A stretch of DNA of 64,000 bases from Allorhizobium pseudoryzae (GTDB taxonomy: Bacteria; Pseudomonadota; Alphaproteobacteria; Rhizobiales; Rhizobiaceae), in NCBI RefSeq assembly GCF_011046245.1, contig NZ_CP049243.1, positions 92,790 to 156,789 of the forward strand. The letters run 5' to 3'. Each line of letters opens with the position of its first letter. Positions within the stretch are counted from its first letter, which is position 1. The notes beneath the pieces were generated by a model. The model was not told where the DNA came from. It ran no database searches and worked only from the letters and a program-made list of their open reading frames with translations. Both the position numbers and the translations under genes were made by a program. Below, in pieces: positions 8,319 to 16,664 of this stretch.

Positions 8319-8828
8319 ATGGCAATAGATTCACTGGCAAAAGTGCCGCTACTTTACCACTTTACTGATCGGCGCAATCTTCCGGTCATAAAAGAGATGG
8401 GCGGCCTTTTTCCTCTTGCACAGCTGGATCAAAAGCAGGTCAAGGTACCGGCACCGGGCGGCAACGAGTGGAGCAGGGATGCGGACGCCTTGAAGGGTAT
8501 GGGCAACTATGTCCACCTGTGCTTCCGCAACAATCACCCGATGGAGTTTGTAGCGCGTCAAGACGGCCGGATAACCGACACTATATTTCTGCAGATCCAT
8601 CCGTCAGTTATGCAATTTGACGGTGTGCGCTTCACCAACGACGTAGCAAACAAGGCGGGTGTTGAGTCAGTTCCAATCGCCAACGCTGATGCCCTAATTG
8701 ACTTCGAAGTTTTGTACACTAGGACAGATTGGAGAGATCCGGCGATAAAAACTCGCCTTTCTAATGCGGAAAAATATGAGGTGCTTGTGCCACATATCAT
8801 ACCGTTAGCCTACATAAGGAATATCTGA
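8319..8828 (+). CDS. darT: DarT-family toxin (DNA ADP-ribosyltransferase), likely DarT1 type
   Basis: About 169 residues from ATG 8319, which is preceded by GGGGGTAGG; in-frame upstream starts give at most 208 residues. DarT (DUF4433) signatures are LLYHFTDRRNLPVI at the N-terminus, the central YVHLCFRNNHPMEF, and the C-terminal EKYEVLVPHIIPLAYI with the expected catalytic glutamate. The family transfers ADP-ribose from NAD+ to DNA bases, blocking replication. The next gene, two bases downstream, encodes a NADAR-type antitoxin rather than a macrodomain DarG. That pairing is typical of DarT1, which modifies guanosine. Confidence 0.8.
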   Translation: MAIDSLAKVPLLYHFTDRRNLPVIKEMGGLFPLAQLDQKQVKVPAPGGNEWSRDADALKGMGNYVHLCFRNNHPMEFVARQDGRITDTIFLQIHPSVMQFDGVRFTNDVANKAGVESVPIANADALIDFEVLYTRTDWRDPAIKTRLSNAEKYEVLVPHIIPLAYIRNI

Positions 8829-8829
8829 C

Positions 8830-9537
8830 ATGGCGGAGAGACCAATCTTTATTCCTGTGCCCGAAACAGAAGGTTACGTTAGGCGGGTCGATCTTGAGAT
8901 CCCTTGGGCGGGCGGATTCGCTGAAGTTCAGAAAAAGAAGAACATAAGATCGCTCCACGAAGCCGCGAGTAAGGTGGGTTACGCTCCAATTCTTGAAGTC
9001 TCCAGCAAGTCAGATGAGATCGCCGGGCGACATCTAAGTGCATTTCACCTTAGAGTGACGCTGGGGAACAGAGACATGCCGCTCGAAAACGCCTTTCAAG
9101 GCAGTAAGGTGTTTGAGCGCGGCGGACCTTATACCGATCTCTTCACAGTCGAGCCGAGGGAGGCCAAACGAGACCCTCGTCTTCGTAATTCCGGCGCCTT
9201 GCGGGGGTTTGAGTTCGACAGTTTCGAATTCCCTTTGAAACCGACAACCGTGTTCTATGACTGGCTCTATCTCAATGCCATTTTTCCACATCGCAAGTGG
9301 CTTAAAAACCGTGTGGATGGCGAGAAGCGCTACGACGGTTTTTCGGACATTGAATTCAATCCGAGCAAATCGATCAATTGCCAGGCAAAATCCTGCGCGT
9401 TGTTCGTGTCGTTGATGCGCGAAGAGAAACTCGAAGAGTATCTGAAGACGCCGTCCGATTTCATCGCTGCGATGGCAGCTAACAATGCGCCGGCACGCCA
9501 GCCACATAACCGCGAACCGCGTTTTCACGTGGGCTAA
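8830..9537 (+). CDS. DarT1-associated NADAR antitoxin
   Basis: 235 residues. It matches the pattern of NADAR-group proteins encoded next to DarT1. Conserved pieces are GGFAEVQKKKNIRSLHEAA, the SAFHLRV strand, FQGSKVFERGGPY, an AKRDPRLRNSG block, VFYDWLYLNAI and DIEFNPSKSINCQAKSCAL. NADAR antitoxins remove ADP-ribose from guanosine in DNA and so reverse the toxin. It starts two bases after the toxin stop, so the genes are an operon. The family call is from pattern memory rather than a profile search; the toxin-partner context makes it firm. Confidence 0.75.
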   Translation: MAERPIFIPVPETEGYVRRVDLEIPWAGGFAEVQKKKNIRSLHEAASKVGYAPILEVSSKSDEIAGRHLSAFHLRVTLGNRDMPLENAFQGSKVFERGGPYTDLFTVEPREAKRDPRLRNSGALRGFEFDSFEFPLKPTTVFYDWLYLNAIFPHRKWLKNRVDGEKRYDGFSDIEFNPSKSINCQAKSCALFVSLMREEKLEEYLKTPSDFIAAMAANNAPARQPHNREPRFHVG

Positions 9538-9571
9538 GGTTCACTGAACGAGTTTCAAAGCCGATGTCGCT

Positions 9572-11497
9572 TTATCCCAATGATGGCTTCCTGATCGCTA
9601 ACGTTGCTTCCGACAGCGTTGAGTAGTCGCCGACTGTGTACTTCGGGTCGTCCAATTCGGGTGCGATCATAGCAGTCGCGAAGATGATCTGATGGTCAAC
9701 GTTACACCCGTCTGAATCTTCGACAATGATCCGTTGAAAATTATGGCTACGGATCTGCTCCATCCCTTTGTCCTCGATGGTGTCCAAGATGCAGAAACGC
9801 GGATGCCGGAATTCTTTGTCCTTGGTGGCTGCCCAGAGAAAACCGACGAAAAAGGCGGTCTTGAGCACGACACGCGAGCTTGCAGAGAAGTATCCCTGTC
9901 CATCGACTGTGATGCTGTTGGCGCCAAAGTCGAACTCAACGTGCTTCGCTGAAATGAAGGCGTCCTGCCTCGGCAAATCTCGATGGAGAAGCCTGACTAC
10001 TTCTTGATCGATAGCCGCGTAGGCCTTCTGCAGGCGTTTGGATTGCCCTGCCCTCAAAAGATCGTTGCGGTTCCTAAGTCTCGTAATTTCGGTATTGAGC
10101 TTTTCTTTCGCGTCCGTCAGCTGCTGAATTTCCGTCGCGATTGCCAGTTTATGATCGAGATCCTCAAGTTGCCGCTCTACGTACCCTGCATCGCGACCGA
10201 GTTGACGCAACACTCCCCTCAGAGCTGTCGACGGAAGCCGTTGAAGCTCCGAAAGGCGGCGGGAAGCATGCAGCCACTCGGCTTCTAAAGCGTTGAGCTG
10301 CGCAGTTTGTTTTTCAAGCTCACTAATCCGTCGTTGTTGAAGAAGCTGCGACTGCTTCAACTGGCGGCCGGTTTCGTTCAAGAGCGCAACAATTCGCGTG
10401 TGGGCAGGCCCTTCGTTCAAATCGGCCTTGCATAGGTGGCAATGATTTGGTTCGCCCGCGGCTTCTACAGCCGAGTAGCATGACGGGCAGGTTCTGAACT
10501 GAATATCGCCGAGACTCTTGGCAACAGTTTCAGAGTCTGAAAGGGCGTCGAGTTTCCTTTGAAGACTCGAAATGAAAAGGTCGGAATCAGCGATTGAAAA
10601 CGAGGTCGCATCCCGCGTCTCTCTCGCTGCCGCAATCTGCTGCTGCAGCCTCTGCACAGTATCGTAAGCTTGCTGCTGCGCGGTGAGCGTCAGCTCGTCC
10701 TGTGCCGTTGACTGATAAAGCTGACGTTCCGCATCCTCGATCTGGCCTTGAACGCTTTCGAGTTTTTGCTTCAGGACGGTTTTTTCCGCTTGAATCCAAT
10801 CAAGTGTATGCGCCTGATCCGTGCGGCCGAGAACGGCAAACAGGCTCTTCAGCTGAGCGCTTGTTTGATCGAAGTTTCGCACCAGGGTCTTTAAGCGAAC
10901 GTCATTATTATAGACTTCGCTGTTGTATGCGCCGCAGAGAAGACGTCCTACCGTATCACGGAGCGTCGGAGGATCGAACGGTTCAAACTTAAATAGCTGT
11001 TCAACAGGGCTTAATTGATCAGCATAGAGCAGCCGCAGAATTTGGTGAATTGTGAGATTGCCGGTCTGATCGCTTGTCACCTCGGGGATATCGAGGAGGC
11101 GAAATAGCGCTTCAGAGAAGCTCTCCATTGTCTCGGATCGACGATAGGAATAACGGCTCCAATCTGTGATCGGAGCTCGTAAAGATTGCGCGTAGTCGCC
11201 CGAGTAGATTTCCATAGGCCGGCCGGCGCTCTCGGATATCTCTCTCCGCAAAGTGGCTACCATGCCATTGAAAGTAGCCTCGACCAGTACATGAGTGCAC
11301 AAGAGCGCTATGTCGCTCCAGTCGGTCAGCTCCCCACCGAGGCCATAAAACAGCATGTTCAGGATTGTCGATTTTCCCGACGAATTATCGCCGCGAAGAA
11401 TGTTGACCCCAGAATGGAAACGACCGTCGTAGACGGTGATATCGTTCCGCATAACGACAAGACGTTTGATTTTAAGGGTAGGATTATACTGCATCAT
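9572..11497 (-). CDS. ABC-three-component (ABC-3C) system SMC/Rad50-like ATPase
   Basis: 641 residues. Walker A is RGDNSSGKST (36-44). Long coiled-coil stretches flank a zinc-hook-like pair, CPSC (337-340) and CHLC (353-356). The C-terminal lobe has a degenerate signature (SASSRVVLKTAFF) and a Walker-B-like CILDTIEDKGMEQI. The gene is last in a minus-strand operon and overlaps the middle-component gene by 14 bp. Gene order (effector-side component, middle component, ATPase) matches ABC-3C conflict systems predicted by comparative genomics. The ATPase likely senses nucleic-acid structures of invading DNA; that role is inferred. Confidence 0.7.
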   Translation of the reverse strand: MMQYNPTLKIKRLVVMRNDITVYDGRFHSGVNILRGDNSSGKSTILNMLFYGLGGELTDWSDIALLCTHVLVEATFNGMVATLRREISESAGRPMEIYSGDYAQSLRAPITDWSRYSYRRSETMESFSEALFRLLDIPEVTSDQTGNLTIHQILRLLYADQLSPVEQLFKFEPFDPPTLRDTVGRLLCGAYNSEVYNNDVRLKTLVRNFDQTSAQLKSLFAVLGRTDQAHTLDWIQAEKTVLKQKLESVQGQIEDAERQLYQSTAQDELTLTAQQQAYDTVQRLQQQIAAARETRDATSFSIADSDLFISSLQRKLDALSDSETVAKSLGDIQFRTCPSCYSAVEAAGEPNHCHLCKADLNEGPAHTRIVALLNETGRQLKQSQLLQQRRISELEKQTAQLNALEAEWLHASRRLSELQRLPSTALRGVLRQLGRDAGYVERQLEDLDHKLAIATEIQQLTDAKEKLNTEITRLRNRNDLLRAGQSKRLQKAYAAIDQEVVRLLHRDLPRQDAFISAKHVEFDFGANSITVDGQGYFSASSRVVLKTAFFVGFLWAATKDKEFRHPRFCILDTIEDKGMEQIRSHNFQRIIVEDSDGCNVDHQIIFATAMIAPELDDPKYTVGDYSTLSEATLAIRKPSLG

Positions 11498-12005
11498 AGC
11501 GATGCTCCATAAGACCGGAACGGTGCTTTAGGCCGTTCTCGCCGCCTAAGTCGTATTCTCGAGCGAGCGTGGCCAATAAATCCATCAAATCCTGCTGAAT
11601 AGTGTTGGCCGCGACTATTTTCTCAGCCAGGATGTCCGGCATCCAGCGCTCCGTAGGCTTGACCCATCCAGCGTCATACTCACTGCCGTCGATAAAACCT
11701 TTCGCAGCCAGGCTTTGATATGCGGCGTCCGAAATCGGAGCCATCCGTTTGATCAACTGGCCGCTCTCAGGTTGCTCGGCGTAAGGCTTCTGTGCGGCAT
11801 ATCGCTTGCCAAGGGCCCGAAAGCGACGGTGCTCAGGCTTCAAGCGAAGATCGGGAAGCTTGAACGGGAAAACCAAGAAAAAATCTAGTATTCGGACGTG
11901 GTCGCGTTCGAGCCTGCCGACAGTCTCAATAATGGGCATGAGACGAAGCGCGCGAAACATCGTGTGGTACGGGTCGAGCGCTGGTTCGAAAGAAAGCTGA
12001 ACCAT
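11484..12005 (-). CDS. ABC-3C middle component
   Basis: 173 residues from the ATG at 12005, whose A is shared with the stop of the upstream gene (TGATG). A longer frame start exists but would overlap the upstream gene by 37 bp. The sequence opens with LDPYHTMFRALRLM, then RILDFFLVFPFKLPDLRL, a pattern I associate with middle components of ABC-3C systems (winged-helix-like adaptors). No catalytic motif is seen. The role is presumably to bridge the ATPase and the effector-side protein. The identification relies heavily on operon position. Confidence 0.55.
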   Translation of the reverse strand: MVQLSFEPALDPYHTMFRALRLMPIIETVGRLERDHVRILDFFLVFPFKLPDLRLKPEHRRFRALGKRYAAQKPYAEQPESGQLIKRMAPISDAAYQSLAAKGFIDGSEYDAGWVKPTERWMPDILAEKIVAANTIQQDLMDLLATLAREYDLGGENGLKHRSGLMEHRYDAV

Positions 12006-12562
12006 CAGTGCCACCTTACAAAGCACTGCTCGGCGAGCCAATAGACCATGCCCATAGCTACGTTATGGTTGACATCCAAAGGACCAATGCCGCATTCGGC
12101 GACAATGGGCTCCACGATCTTAGCGCTTATTAGATGGTTAATTTGGAGAGCGTCGCAATAGGTGACCTGAGGGTGAACGGCAAAATTGAATTCGTGTTCG
12201 ACTTTGGCTAATAGGTAAGCGAAGATCTTTTGGGCAGATTCATAGAGCGAATATTTGTCGAGGAGTTTCACGAATAACTCCTTCTTCTCGTACGCGATAT
12301 AGATTTCCCCGCTACGACCGGCGTGGTTAAGCTTGGCTTCTAAGCCTGCAATCCCATCAGGAGCTATCTGCTTGAAATAGAATTGCAAACTGTCGATGAT
12401 GCCCTTCACCTCTTGCTTCGTCTCAATCTCTTTGGCGAGCCCGAGCATCAGGGCCTCAATTCTCGACGCCACGACTGGGTAGTTGTAGTGGATAGTCTTA
12501 TTTCCAGCGACGATATCACCGCCGGCAGAAGCGTTTGACTGCGTTACGACTGCTGGTAGCAC
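12005..12562 (-). CDS. ABC-3C effector-side (C-terminal-domain) component with an N-terminal AGGDIVAGNK motif
   Basis: 185 residues, mostly helical, no enzyme motif. The N-terminus carries AGGDIVAGNK (13-22) followed by TIHYNY, a Gly/Asn-rich motif like those thought to mediate amyloid-type homotypic contacts in bacterial signalling proteins. The remainder (about 30-185), including INHLISAKIVEPIVAECGI near the C-terminus, is consistent with a C-terminal domain of an ABC-3C system. The same AGGDIVxGNK motif ends the small membrane protein encoded just upstream. Translationally coupled to the middle component. The exact ABC-3C subfamily is not assigned. Confidence 0.55.
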   Translation of the reverse strand: MLPAVVTQSNASAGGDIVAGNKTIHYNYPVVASRIEALMLGLAKEIETKQEVKGIIDSLQFYFKQIAPDGIAGLEAKLNHAGRSGEIYIAYEKKELFVKLLDKYSLYESAQKIFAYLLAKVEHEFNFAVHPQVTYCDALQINHLISAKIVEPIVAECGIGPLDVNHNVAMGMVYWLAEQCFVRWH

Positions 12563-12577
12563 GTTAGGCCTTACCGG

Positions 12578-12772
12578 TTACCTGCTGGACTTGTTGCCGC
12601 CGACGATATCACCGCCTGCCTTCGAGCCCGATTGGTTCACATTGCTTCCGCCGCTGGACGCTTTCTGGCCCCCTACGAATTTGAAGGTCACCAGAGAACC
12701 AATCGTGCCACCGCCGATCAACCCAACGATAACCGACACGATTTCGGAGAAATGAGCAGTAATGAAATCCAT
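12578..12772 (-). CDS. Small single-pass membrane protein with C-terminal AGGDIVGGNK motif
   Basis: 64 residues. One hydrophobic segment at about 8-30 contains the glycine cluster GLIGGGTIGS. A Ser/Gly/Asn linker and AGGDIVGGNK (52-61) close the protein. It is the first gene of the minus-strand ABC-3C operon, 15 bp before the gene whose product begins with nearly the same motif. The composition suggests a membrane-disrupting effector recruited through motif-motif contact; that is inference. It matches no family I can name. Confidence 0.6.
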   Translation of the reverse strand: MDFITAHFSEIVSVIVGLIGGGTIGSLVTFKFVGGQKASSGGSNVNQSGSKAGGDIVGGNKSSR

Positions 12773-13049
12773 TGCGAAGCACCCCCTCTACTACTAGAGC
12801 GATCATTATACGGGAGATGGGCTAATGTCGCCGGATATTTTCATGATTTGGGTGCCGTCCCGTGGCATTTTCGTGTGGGCACAAGTTTTGGCTATCGGGG
12901 CTTACCGTGAAGCGCCGCCAATACCTGGCAGCACGGACAAAGGTTTCGCCACCACTTGAGGGTGGCTGCAGAGATTACCTAGTCCCACTATTGAATATTC
13001 TAGAAATTTCAGGACATTGAGTGGGTTGCATGATTTTAGGGTATGTCTA

Positions 13050-14885
13050 ATGGCAAAAAGCTACGTCAAGTCCCTGACGGTCGCCACGTCCGGAAAAAGC
13101 TCGTCATTCGGGTTTGCTACGCCTGATGAATTTATGACGCCAACGGGCGCGATCAACGTCATCTGCGGTGAGAACGGCGCGGGAAAGTCATTTCTTATTC
13201 GCGCACTGGACGGCTTGGTCAGCGAAGAAGGCCGCAAGGCGATGTATTCGGGATACACGCTCGAGACAACCTTGGCAGAAGTTCAGCCCGCAATTGTCCG
13301 CATAGAGCCTTGGAACAACCTCAGCTTCGCAGGTCAGATATTCTTTGACCGACGGTCAGACTACACGCAAAGCCGCGACGAAAAGCGGCTAATTCCTCTG
13401 CGGTTCTGGGTCGATCTGATCAAAGCGTACCGATCCTACGTGGAGGGCGACCCCTTCAACGAGGCGGAATGGTTGGCAAATTATGACCATCGCAAAGCGG
13501 TGTTCGAAACAATTCATCTGAGCCATGTGTTGCCACTCGCGACTTTCCTGGAAAGCGATTTGATCGTAGCTTTCGAAGAAATGTTCGATTGCCAGCTTGG
13601 CCTTCGTGTCAAGTCTCAGACGCTTGAACTGACGATGGATAATGACTTTGGTCTGTTCCCCTTCCAGAACTGGAGCCAAGGCCAAAAGACCATCTTCAAC
13701 ACTCTCCAGATCATGCATTACTCGGATGCGAGTGTATTTTTGTTCGACGAGATCGAAAACAACCTCCATCCGGCGTCCATTTCGAAGCTGATGAGGCGAA
13801 TGAAGCTATCCAGGGGCTCGCAGTTCATTATTACATCGCACCATCCGCACGTCATATTTTCGAAATTCGCCGACCGGTCCCTGTTCATTGAACGAGTAAA
13901 GCCGATGAGATCGCGGCGCGGTGTTTCATATGAGAATGAGGGAAAGAAAGCCTCAATCCACCGTCGTGTCTTTTCATTGGAAAAGGCTACCGAGAAATTT
14001 CGGGCAACCTATCAGCTGTTTGATTCCTCCGACGTCGAATTGCTGGAACAAGCCAGCTCGATTCGTAGCGCGCTTGAAGCGCGGATCTATACGGATATCT
14101 TCCAGAATATCGGATTTCAGGTTGTGGCGGAGAAACCAGGACCGTTCGCCGACAATCAGACAATGCATATGGTCGAGACGATGAAAGGGCTAGATCCGGG
14201 TTTCGGCGAGTTCATCACCGTTCTCGATTACGGGAGTGGGCTATGCCGTGTGGCCCATGAATTTGGAAAGATTTATCAGCAGCCGGGAAAAAGGAAGTTT
14301 CGTTGGATCTTTTGGGAACCGAACGTTGCCACGCGTCTGGTGGCGCAGGAGACAATGCCCAAGTCAGATGATTTTATCTTCTTAGAAGAGGCTCCTACCG
14401 ACCTGGGCCAGCTCGGTCAGGTCGATCTTATGCTGATCACCAACGTCTTGCATGAACTTTCTCCAACCGCGATTGCTGCGGCGCTGACCACCGCTCACAC
14501 TGTGCTTGGCACTAAAGGGCACCTCATCGTCAATGAATTGTATCCTCTCTTGGAATTTGAAGAGGACGCAGTGCCGTTCAGGCCGGGTGACATGAAGTCC
14601 TTGTTGTCCGAGAGCGGGTTCCTTGCCGACGTGACAACCTCGCCTCTGCGAAGCACAATGGCCTATGCCGCCGTCGCAAAACCTCGTTTGAAAGCTGATG
14701 AAGCGCAAATCTACGAGGCCGTGTTGCGCACGTTTGGCGCGATGTTGAAAGATCGCTTAGCTAGCCACGGGGTTGGTCTTGCGCCAACGAATCAGAAGCG
14801 GATCGCCGAGAAGATTCAGGATTACGCGACGATTGCTACGCTTTCCTCCTACTTCGCCCGGAATCTGGTGGTAGACGAGCCTTGA
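13050..14885 (+). CDS. AAA/ABC-type ATPase fused to a class I SAM-dependent methyltransferase-like domain
   Basis: 611 residues from ATG 13050 (AGGG eight bases upstream; an upstream TTG lacks support). The N-terminal AAA_15/OLD-like ATPase has Walker A GENGAGKS (40-47), the ABC-like signature NWSQGQKT (207-214), Walker B VFLFDEIENNLHP (229-241) and the H-switch-like ITSHHPH. The C-terminal half has class I methyltransferase motifs: TVLDYGSGLC (390-399), then DLMLITNVLHEL (459-470) and GHLIVNELYP. It is divergent from the ABC-3C operon within the defence island. The substrate is unknown. I do not recognise this fusion as a named defence system. Confidence 0.7.
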   Translation: MAKSYVKSLTVATSGKSSSFGFATPDEFMTPTGAINVICGENGAGKSFLIRALDGLVSEEGRKAMYSGYTLETTLAEVQPAIVRIEPWNNLSFAGQIFFDRRSDYTQSRDEKRLIPLRFWVDLIKAYRSYVEGDPFNEAEWLANYDHRKAVFETIHLSHVLPLATFLESDLIVAFEEMFDCQLGLRVKSQTLELTMDNDFGLFPFQNWSQGQKTIFNTLQIMHYSDASVFLFDEIENNLHPASISKLMRRMKLSRGSQFIITSHHPHVIFSKFADRSLFIERVKPMRSRRGVSYENEGKKASIHRRVFSLEKATEKFRATYQLFDSSDVELLEQASSIRSALEARIYTDIFQNIGFQVVAEKPGPFADNQTMHMVETMKGLDPGFGEFITVLDYGSGLCRVAHEFGKIYQQPGKRKFRWIFWEPNVATRLVAQETMPKSDDFIFLEEAPTDLGQLGQVDLMLITNVLHELSPTAIAAALTTAHTVLGTKGHLIVNELYPLLEFEEDAVPFRPGDMKSLLSESGFLADVTTSPLRSTMAYAAVAKPRLKADEAQIYEAVLRTFGAMLKDRLASHGVGLAPTNQKRIAEKIQDYATIATLSSYFARNLVVDEP

Positions 14886-15294
14886 CTTGCCGTTTGCAGT
14901 TTGTGCCTGGAGGCCAGATTAGCGAAGAGCAAGTCGTTATCGGCAGCCCCCAAACTATAGTTCCTCCCAAGGAGGCTCTAATAGATTAGTGTTATGCCAC
15001 GATCTATGTTTTTCAGACACTTAACATATTTGACCAATCTGTCACCGGTTCGATTCCTTTCAAGGCGAAGACGCCGGCCAGACAATTCTCTCGATGCGAC
15101 CTGCAAAGGACAATGACCGCTTTGCGCCGTCATATTGGTCCTTCCGCATGTTCTGTCGTTTGCCGAAAACCTGCCGGTCTGCTCGAGTAGTCTGCAAAGC
15201 GCATTCATATCGACTCTTGCCCCCTCCGGCCGGCATCGGAGCATGATGCCTGCTCAGCGCCATGGTGGCGCTCTCGGAGGACAGTAAGCGGGGC
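14886..15294. other. Non-coding stretch at the right edge of the defence island
   Basis: No supported gene. A weak hairpin (CCTCC-caa-GGAGG, 14963-14975) could end the ATPase-methyltransferase transcript. A fragment around 15042-15060 resembles the T-loop end of a tRNA but does not fold. This is where defence genes give way to ordinary metabolism genes, so it may be an island boundary. Confidence 0.4.
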
Positions 15295-15717
15295 TCACCG
15301 AGGTAGATCGGGTTGTGTCGTGACGAGGAATTTCCAGTCCGCGAGCGCGGCACGCCGGTGCGGCGCGGCCTGTTCTTCATAGGCCGGGTTTTGAAGGATC
15401 TTCCGCAGCACATCAAAGCTCGCATAACGAACGATGACGATGTCATCCCAAGCTTCGCCGTCCTGCCCGACCAGAACGCCACGAACGTTTCCGACCCAGA
15501 AGACGGAGAAATCTTCTCCTTGTGCGGCCATGTTGAAGGCGGGCGCATACCTCTGAAAATAAGCCTCGCGACCCGAACAGGGAGGAAGATCGCTCGCGGC
15601 GTCATAGTGAGCTACCTCGCGGTAGCGCACCATGTTGACCATATAGACAGGGCCCGCGTCTGCAAGTGCTTTCGCGGCAGTTTCGATCGCAGCATTCTCG
15701 TATTCGGTTCTGGTCAT
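15295..15717 (-). CDS. DUF1330-like dimeric alpha-beta barrel protein
   Basis: 140 residues from ATG 15717, preceded by GAGGACGAAAG; an upstream start 18 bases earlier lacks a better site. The sequence MVNMVRYREVAHYD, the central YFQRYAPAF and WDDIVIVRYASFDVLRKIL fit the small ferredoxin-like barrel of DUF1330/NIPSNAP-type proteins. The biochemical role is unknown. It is divergent from a TetR-family regulator across a short operator-containing region, so it is probably the regulator's target. Confidence 0.6.
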   Translation of the reverse strand: MTRTEYENAAIETAAKALADAGPVYMVNMVRYREVAHYDAASDLPPCSGREAYFQRYAPAFNMAAQGEDFSVFWVGNVRGVLVGQDGEAWDDIVIVRYASFDVLRKILQNPAYEEQAAPHRRAALADWKFLVTTQPDLPR

Positions 15718-15782
15718 CTTTCGTCCTCGCTTCATGGGGTCCTGACGCGGATCGGGCGCCTCCGCATTTGTTATTGCAATTC

Positions 15783-15800
15783 AATACGTACAAATGTATT
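15783..15800. promoter_or_regulatory. Inverted repeat in the divergent promoter of the TetR and DUF1330 genes
   Basis: AATAC (15783-15787) and GTATT (15796-15800) with an 8-base spacer that starts within a TACGTA palindrome. It sits just before the regulator's start codon, a common place for a TetR autoregulatory operator. Confidence 0.45.
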
Positions 15801-15808
15801 TATTGGCA

Positions 15809-16399
15809 ATGGCAAGACCTTCTCTTCGCGAAAGAATCATCGAGTCCGGCGTGCAGACGCTGCATGAGCGTGGATATTCTGGTGCAGGCGTGCGCGAAAT
15901 CACGGCCGATGCCGGTGTTCCGCAAGGCTGTTTCACCAACCATTTCCGATCCAAGGAGGCCTTCGCGAGCGTGGTCCTCGACCGTTACCATCATCGGACG
16001 CAGGTCATCATGGACTCGACGCTGCGTGATGAGGGCCTGCCGGCGGTCGACCGGATACGTGCCTATTTTGACGAGGTAACCAGATGGTTGGAAGATGCCG
16101 GTTGGCGGTATGGTTGCCTCGTCGGAAATTTAAGCCTTGAGATGCCCGAGCATAGCGAAGTACTGCGCAGCCATCTCGTCGAGGTGTGCCGGTCGCTTAC
16201 GGATGCTTTCGCTGCTGTCGTGCGGGTCGGGCAGGAGCAGGGCGAGATACGCCGTGACCTTGACGCCGATGATGTTGCGACATTTCTCCTCGCCTCCTGG
16301 GAAGGCGCGATGATGCGGATGAAAGTCGACCGCTCTCCCAAGCCGATCGAGCAATTCAAGCGGGTGCTGTTCGCCACGGTCCTTCAGCCACCGCGTTGA
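15809..16399 (+). CDS. TetR/AcrR-family transcriptional regulator
   Basis: 196 residues from ATG 15809 (MARPSLRERI, the usual start of such proteins); an ATG at 15794 lies inside the putative operator. The N-terminal helix-turn-helix is REITADAGVPQGCFTNHF. The C-terminal ligand-binding part has YGCLVGNLSLEMPEHSEVLR and resembles the AcuR-like C-terminal family. It probably represses the divergent DUF1330 gene and itself. The ligand is unknown. Confidence 0.8.
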   Translation: MARPSLRERIIESGVQTLHERGYSGAGVREITADAGVPQGCFTNHFRSKEAFASVVLDRYHHRTQVIMDSTLRDEGLPAVDRIRAYFDEVTRWLEDAGWRYGCLVGNLSLEMPEHSEVLRSHLVEVCRSLTDAFAAVVRVGQEQGEIRRDLDADDVATFLLASWEGAMMRMKVDRSPKPIEQFKRVLFATVLQPPR

Positions 16400-16664
16400 G
16401 AGAAGCCTTCTCGTTTCAAGGGATGAGGCGCTTCGTGTCGTATCGATCGTTTCTTGCAAACGGCGGACGTTCCCGATTAGCGAAACAGCGAACAGGCGTG
16501 GAAAGCTGTCTCCGGCGAACATTTCAAGCGGAACGAGTCTCCAGCCGGATGAACCCGACCCGGCTACAAATAGCCGTCTCCGCCAGCGGCCGATGGTGCG
16601 GTCCGCTGGCGTGCCGGCATGTCCATGCTGTCCCTCGCGATACAACAGAGGGGCTACCGTAGTC

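Noticed and set aside
15042..15060. CACCGGTTCGATTCCTTT resembles the T-loop and 3' end of a tRNA, as left at island attachment sites
   Set aside because: The T-stem would need ACCGG to pair with CCTTT, which fails at two positions, and no matching acceptor, D or anticodon arm precedes it. No integrase or second copy is in the window.
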